A stretch of DNA of 64,000 nucleotides from Lachnospiraceae bacterium. GTDB taxonomy: Bacteria > Bacillota > Clostridia > Lachnospirales > Lachnospiraceae. Shown one piece after another: positions 60,271 to 64,000 of the stretch. The translations under genes and the position numbers were made by a program. The number at the start of each line of letters is the position of its first letter. The stretch's first letter is position 1. The notes below the pieces were generated by a model. The model saw only the letters and a program-made list of their open reading frames with translations. It was not told the DNA's origin and did no database searches. The stretch covers positions 298,001-362,000 of the forward strand of contig AP025573.1 in assembly GCA_022845895.1 (NCBI GenBank). The letters are read 5' to 3'.

Positions 60271-60948
60271 ATGGAACCAAACTTTCAAGTCAATATGAAC
60301 GAATATCTCCCGCTCCGGGACGTCGTATTTAATACGCTCCGTCAGGCGATTCTGCGGGGAGAGCTGAAACCCGGGGAGAGGCTGATGGAGATCCAGCTCG
60401 CCAATAAGCTTGGTGTCAGCCGTACACCTATACGTGAAGCAATCCGTAAGCTGGAGCTGGAAGGACTTGTGCTCATGATTCCGCGAAAAGGGGCAGAGGT
60501 GGCAGAGATAACGGAGAAGAGCCTGCGGGATGTGCTGGAAGTCAGGAAAGCGCTGGAGGAGCTGGCGGTACAGCTCTGCTGTGACAAGATTACGAAGGAT
60601 GAGATCAGGGAGCTTGAAAAGGCTGCGGAAGATTTTAAGACCGCCATAAGAAGAGGCGGCCTTACAGAGATAGCCGAGGCGGATGTCAAGTTCCACGATG
60701 TCATCTATATGGCAACGGACAACCAGAAGCTCATCCAGCTGCTGAACAACCTGCGTGAGCAGATGTACCGCTACAGGATGGAATATCTGAAAAGTGATGA
60801 AGTATATCCGCAGCTCATCGCAGAGCATAAAGACATTATCCGCCATGTCGCCGGCAAAGAGAAGGAAAAGGCGACCGAAGTCGTCAGCAAGCATATAGAT
60901 AACCAGGTCGAGGGAGTCATCGATACGCTCCGCCTGAAAAAATTATAA
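60271..60948 (+). CDS. GntR/FadR-family (FCD) transcriptional regulator
   Basis: 225 residues from the second ATG (60271), which has the better spacing to AGGAGG; the first, at 60265, overlaps the ispE stop. The winged helix is LANKLGVSRTPIREAIRKLE, and the all-helical FCD domain carries the metal-binding Asp/His set (ADVKFHDVIY and IAEHKDII, VSKHIDNQ). Such regulators respond to organic acids. The target is not evident. Because it is next to ispE it may simply be co-transcribed. Confidence 0.9.
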   Translation: MEPNFQVNMNEYLPLRDVVFNTLRQAILRGELKPGERLMEIQLANKLGVSRTPIREAIRKLELEGLVLMIPRKGAEVAEITEKSLRDVLEVRKALEELAVQLCCDKITKDEIRELEKAAEDFKTAIRRGGLTEIAEADVKFHDVIYMATDNQKLIQLLNNLREQMYRYRMEYLKSDEVYPQLIAEHKDIIRHVAGKEKEKATEVVSKHIDNQVEGVIDTLRLKKL

Positions 60949-61037
60949 TTTTAAGGCCTGCTTTTGTATAAGCGCCGGAAAATGTGTACAGACTTCTTAT
61001 AACATCCGAGGGGATTGTGAATAAGGAGGTACATATT

Positions 61038-61718
61038 ATGCGGGAAGAAATTGAAAAGAGATATAGAAAGAAACAACTCATCTGTGTTATACTTGGTGTC
61101 TGTATAGCACTGATTCTGACAGGGAGCATCGTCAGCCGGCGGATGAAAGTAGTTGATGCGAAAGTGCGGGAAACCCAGGAGAAGCTGGCAGGAGAGGTGT
61201 TCCGGTTCCACGTGCTGGCGAACAGCGACAGCGAGGAGGATCAGGCGCTGAAGCTGAAAGTGCGGGACGCGGTACTGGCGTATATGAAAGCCGATATGAA
61301 AGGCGGGACGGCCGGCGAGCCGACCGCGGAGGATACGAAGAGATGGGCTCACAACCATCTGGAGGAAATTGAGGAGAAGGCGGAGGAGGTTATCCGTAAG
61401 GAAGGGTATTCCTACGGAGCAGAAGCGAATGTACAGTTCTGCCATTTTCCGGACAAGACTTACGGGGACATCACGTTTCCGGAAGGAGATTATGAGGCGC
61501 TGCGTATCGTGATCGGGCAAGGCAGAGGCCACAACTGGTGGTGCGTGCTCTATCCGAACTTATGCTTTATGAGCACGACGTGCGCGGTCGTAAGCGATGA
61601 GGGGAAAGAGGAGCTGAAAGAAGTGCTCACAGATGATGAATATGAAATGGTGACAGCCACTTCGGACTTTAAGATAAAATGGTTTTTCTTTGGAGGAGAC
61701 GAGAAAGAGGACCGGTAG
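61038..61718 (+). CDS. spoIIR: Stage II sporulation protein R
   Basis: 226 residues from the ATG at 61038 (AAGGAGG 8 bp upstream); the frame opens at 60984. One N-terminal membrane/signal segment (LICVILGVCIALILTGSIV) is followed by the conserved FRFHVLANSDSEEDQALKLK, VRDAVLAYM, FPDKTYGDITFPEGDYEALR and GRGHNWWCVLYPNLCF. SpoIIR is made in the forespore, secreted, and triggers SpoIIGA to activate SigE in the mother cell. It is firm evidence that the organism sporulates or descends from spore formers. Confidence 0.95.
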   Translation: MREEIEKRYRKKQLICVILGVCIALILTGSIVSRRMKVVDAKVRETQEKLAGEVFRFHVLANSDSEEDQALKLKVRDAVLAYMKADMKGGTAGEPTAEDTKRWAHNHLEEIEEKAEEVIRKEGYSYGAEANVQFCHFPDKTYGDITFPEGDYEALRIVIGQGRGHNWWCVLYPNLCFMSTTCAVVSDEGKEELKEVLTDDEYEMVTATSDFKIKWFFFGGDEKEDR

Positions 61719-61736
61719 AGACATGGAGGCAGTTTC

Positions 61737-62933
61737 ATGACTGAGTTTTTGGTAAGACGTTTTGTTAAGAATCATGAAGAGGTAGAGAAGGTGTCTGTCC
61801 GTACGGCCTATGGAGTGTTGGCGAGTGCGGTGGGCATCTTTTGCAATGTATTGTTATTTGTGGTCAAGGCGGCCGTGGGCTTCCTGCTCCACAGCATATC
61901 CGTAACCGCAGACGCTTTTAATAACCTCTCGGACGCGGGATCTTCCGTCATCGGGCTAGTGGGCGTCAAGATGGCAAGCAAACCGGCAGATAAAGACCAT
62001 CCGTTCGGCCACGGAAGGATTGAATATATCGCGGCGCTGATCGTAGCGTTTCTCGTCCTGCAGGTCGGGTTTACCTTTTTCAAGGATGCCATCGGAAAGA
62101 TACGTGAGCCGGAGATGATGAAGTTCAAGCTCATATCTGTTATCATACTCATACTGTCTGTCGGGGTGAAGCTCTGGATGGGCGTCTTTAACCGGAAGCT
62201 CGGACAGCGCATCAATTCGAAGGTCATGCTCGCAACGGCGGCAGACGCGCTCGGAGACGTGATAACAACGTCCGCCACGATCGCCTCTCTTCTGTTCTGG
62301 AAGGCAACCGGAATTAATATTGACGGCTTCGTAGGACTTGGCGTATCGCTAGTCGTCATGTGGGCGGGAATCGGCATTGCCAGAGATACGCTGGAGCCCC
62401 TTATCGGTGAACCCGTGGCGGCGGAAGAATATGTCAGGATATCGAGGTTCGTGGAGAAATATGACGGCATCGTCGGCAGCCATGACCTGATTGTACATAA
62501 TTACGGGCCTGGGAGAAGCATGGCGTCCATCCATGCAGAAGTGCCGAACAATACGGATATAGAAGATTCGCATGAGATCATCGACAAGATAGAACGGGAC
62601 GCGGCCAGGAAGCTTGGAATCTTTCTCGTGATACATATGGATCCTGTGGAGACGAAGGATGAGCAGGTGCTCGAGGCGAAGGAACATGTGGAAGAGGTGG
62701 TATCACGTCTGGATGGCAGGGCGAGCATCCACGACTTCCGCATGGTGGACGGCAGACACCAGATCAATCTTATCTTCGACCTCGTTGTTCCGAGAGAATA
62801 CAGCAGGGAGCAGCAGAACAGCCTGAGCCACGCGGTCATGGAGGAACTTCAGAAGATAGATGAGAGATACCAGTGCGTCATTACGGTTGAGATGAGCTTT
62901 GTGGCAAGTGCACGGAAAGGACAGGAAGAATAA
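61737..62933 (+). CDS. Cation diffusion facilitator (CDF) transporter
   Basis: 398 residues. Six membrane segments in the first 215 residues include metal-binding SVTADAFNNLSDAGSSV and KDHPFGHGRIEY. The cytoplasmic ZT_dimer domain follows (VHNYGPGRSMASIHAEV, VIHMDPVETKD). An additional C-terminal domain (about residues 310-395, FRMVDGRHQINLIFDLVVP) extends it beyond the minimal CDF length. It exports Zn, Mn, Fe or similar ions in exchange for protons. It starts 18 bp after spoIIR and ends 3 bp before the thioesterase. Confidence 0.92.
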   Translation: MTEFLVRRFVKNHEEVEKVSVRTAYGVLASAVGIFCNVLLFVVKAAVGFLLHSISVTADAFNNLSDAGSSVIGLVGVKMASKPADKDHPFGHGRIEYIAALIVAFLVLQVGFTFFKDAIGKIREPEMMKFKLISVIILILSVGVKLWMGVFNRKLGQRINSKVMLATAADALGDVITTSATIASLLFWKATGINIDGFVGLGVSLVVMWAGIGIARDTLEPLIGEPVAAEEYVRISRFVEKYDGIVGSHDLIVHNYGPGRSMASIHAEVPNNTDIEDSHEIIDKIERDAARKLGIFLVIHMDPVETKDEQVLEAKEHVEEVVSRLDGRASIHDFRMVDGRHQINLIFDLVVPREYSREQQNSLSHAVMEELQKIDERYQCVITVEMSFVASARKGQEE

Positions 62934-62936
62934 GAG

Positions 62937-63647
62937 ATGTATTCATTTGACAGCAGAGTCAGGTTCAGTGAGGTGGACCACACGAAGCAGATAACCTTGC
63001 CAGGGGTTATCAATTATTTTCAGGACTGCAGCACCTTCCATTCGGAGAGTCTCGGCCTCGGGGTCGATTACTTCGCAAAACACAAGCGGGCATGGGTGCT
63101 GAACGCGTGGCAGGTCGTAACAGAACGCTATCCTAAGCTTGGAGAGCACATCACGGTCAGCACGTGGGCGACGGAATTCAACGGATTATACGGGCTCCGA
63201 AACTTCCGTATGACGGACGGTAAGGGCAGGACCACGGCATATGCCAATTCTGTCTGGGTATATATGGATATGGCGAAAGGAAGGCCGGTGAAGCCGCCGA
63301 CCGAGGAGATTGAGGCATACGGGGAAGAAGAGCCCCTGGCAATGGATTATGCACCGAGGAAGATTGCCCTTCCGGATACATGGGAAGAAAAGCCCCCCTT
63401 TCCGGTGAGAAAGTATCATATCGATACGAATGAGCACGTCAATAACTGCCAGTATGTGCAGATGGCGCTGGAGGTGCTCGGGAAAGAGCCGGATATACGA
63501 CAGGTTAGGGTAGAATACAGGAAATCGGCTGTCTATCAGGATATTATCAGCCCGCGCGTGTCAGAGGAGGAAGGCCGGACAGTCGTGTCACTTGGAGATG
63601 CACAGGGGAAACCTTATGCAATAGTAGAACTAAAGGAGAACTTATGA
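62937..63647 (+). CDS. Acyl-ACP thioesterase (FatA/FatB-like)
   Basis: 236 residues, double hot-dog fold. The first hot-dog starts FDSRVRFSEVDHTKQITLPG and includes FQDCSTFHSESLG; the second has the catalytic Asn/His pair in DTNEHVNNCQYVQMAL. It releases fatty acids from acyl carrier protein. Only a weak ribosome site is seen, and it starts 3 bp after the CDF gene, which suggests coupling. The product overlaps cvfB by 4 bp. Confidence 0.9.
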   Translation: MYSFDSRVRFSEVDHTKQITLPGVINYFQDCSTFHSESLGLGVDYFAKHKRAWVLNAWQVVTERYPKLGEHITVSTWATEFNGLYGLRNFRMTDGKGRTTAYANSVWVYMDMAKGRPVKPPTEEIEAYGEEEPLAMDYAPRKIALPDTWEEKPPFPVRKYHIDTNEHVNNCQYVQMALEVLGKEPDIRQVRVEYRKSAVYQDIISPRVSEEEGRTVVSLGDAQGKPYAIVELKENL

Positions 63648-64000
63648 TGACATTAGAAAAGGGATTAGGAAAAAAACAGGTGCTGAGCGTGATGAAGCTG
63701 GTGGACTTTGGGGTATATCTCGGAACGGAGGAAGAGAAAGTGCTGCTTCCGAAAAAGCAGGTTCCCGAAGGGACAAAAAAAGGAGACGAGATAGAAGTAT
63801 TTCTCTATAAGGATTCTTCGGACAGGCTGATAGCCACGACGTCAGAGCCTGCACTGACACTCGGCGGGCTGGCCGTTCTGGCTGTAGCAGATACCGGACG
63901 GGTAGGAGCTTTCCTCGAGTGGGGGCTTGAGAAAGATCTGCTGCTGCCGTATAAGGAGCAGACGGCAAAGGTGGAGAAGGGGGACAAGGTGCTTGTGGCG
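63644..64000 (+). CDS. cvfB: CvfB-like S1 RNA-binding protein (3' end missing)
   Basis: 119 codons are visible before the window ends, with no stop. The start ATGATG overlaps the thioesterase stop and follows AAAGGAG. The sequence GKKQVLSVMKLVDFGVYLG then KVLLPKKQVPEGTKKGDEIE is the first S1 domain of CvfB/YitL; a second begins at GRVGAFLEWGLEKDLLLPYK. CvfB proteins bind RNA and influence virulence-factor expression in staphylococci. Confidence 0.9.
   Translation, partial: MMTLEKGLGKKQVLSVMKLVDFGVYLGTEEEKVLLPKKQVPEGTKKGDEIEVFLYKDSSDRLIATTSEPALTLGGLAVLAVADTGRVGAFLEWGLEKDLLLPYKEQTAKVEKGDKVLVA

Noticed and set aside
60949-61037. SigF promoter for spoIIR
   Set aside because: SigF control is expected, but I could not find -35 and -10 elements with the right spacing in this gap.

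Overview
The window looks like chromosomal DNA of a spore-forming, anaerobic Lachnospiraceae-type Firmicute, perhaps near the [Clostridium] scindens/hylemonae group. That is a judgement from gene content and protein style, not a database match. The signs are sporulation genes (spoIIR, a SPOCS/LysM protein, a collagen-like surface protein), pyruvate formate-lyase with its activase and a clostridial 2[4Fe-4S] ferredoxin, MutS2, YhaM, AGGAGG-type ribosome sites and mid GC. No rRNA, tRNA, CRISPR array, intact insertion sequence or prophage was seen.

Region 1 (1-13.2 kb) starts with a truncated serine hydrolase, followed by a D-galactonate-type sugar-acid locus. An RpiR regulator, a 2-dehydro-3-deoxygalactonokinase and a D-2-hydroxyacid dehydrogenase read left. 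An ABC importer, a cyclase-family hydrolase, a DapA-family aldolase, a second kinase, a second dehydrogenase, a KDPGal aldolase and galactonate dehydratase read right. A shared sequence motif lies in front of both arms and is a candidate RpiR operator. Region 2 (13.2-16.8 kb) holds a 56-residue ferredoxin, pflA, and a pyruvate formate-lyase whose glycyl-radical domain is a separate 80-residue gene.

Region 3 (17-28.3 kb) has an orphan sugar-binding lipoprotein, a C45/phospholipase-B-like Ntn hydrolase, a two-component system, mutS2, an HtrA-like protein that has lost its catalytic His and Asp, yhaM and rlmD. The rlmD tail is decayed. Region 4 (28-35.9 kb) is accessory: an AT-rich orphan gene, relics of ada and alkA before an intact ogt, a three-gene ACP / acyl-AMP ligase / BtrH-like cysteine acyltransferase cassette, a collagen-like protein, a membrane metallophosphoesterase and a DUF305 protein. 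The acyl cassette is the best candidate for an undescribed system.

Region 5 (36-49.9 kb) is rich in signalling: a PTS-EIIC/EAL fusion, a GGDEF/EAL protein, a hybrid kinase with two solute-binding domains, a lone HPt protein, MarR/FUSC and TetR/glgB divergent pairs, and an AraC relic. Region 6 (50-64 kb) is mostly housekeeping: HAD phosphatase, murF, ddl, pncB, plsC, malQ, a PrcB-like lipoprotein, the SPOCS/LysM spore protein, ispE, a GntR regulator, spoIIR, a CDF transporter, an acyl-ACP thioesterase and the start of cvfB. Three REP-like palindromes sit at gene ends at 14.3, 26.6 and 50.9 kb.
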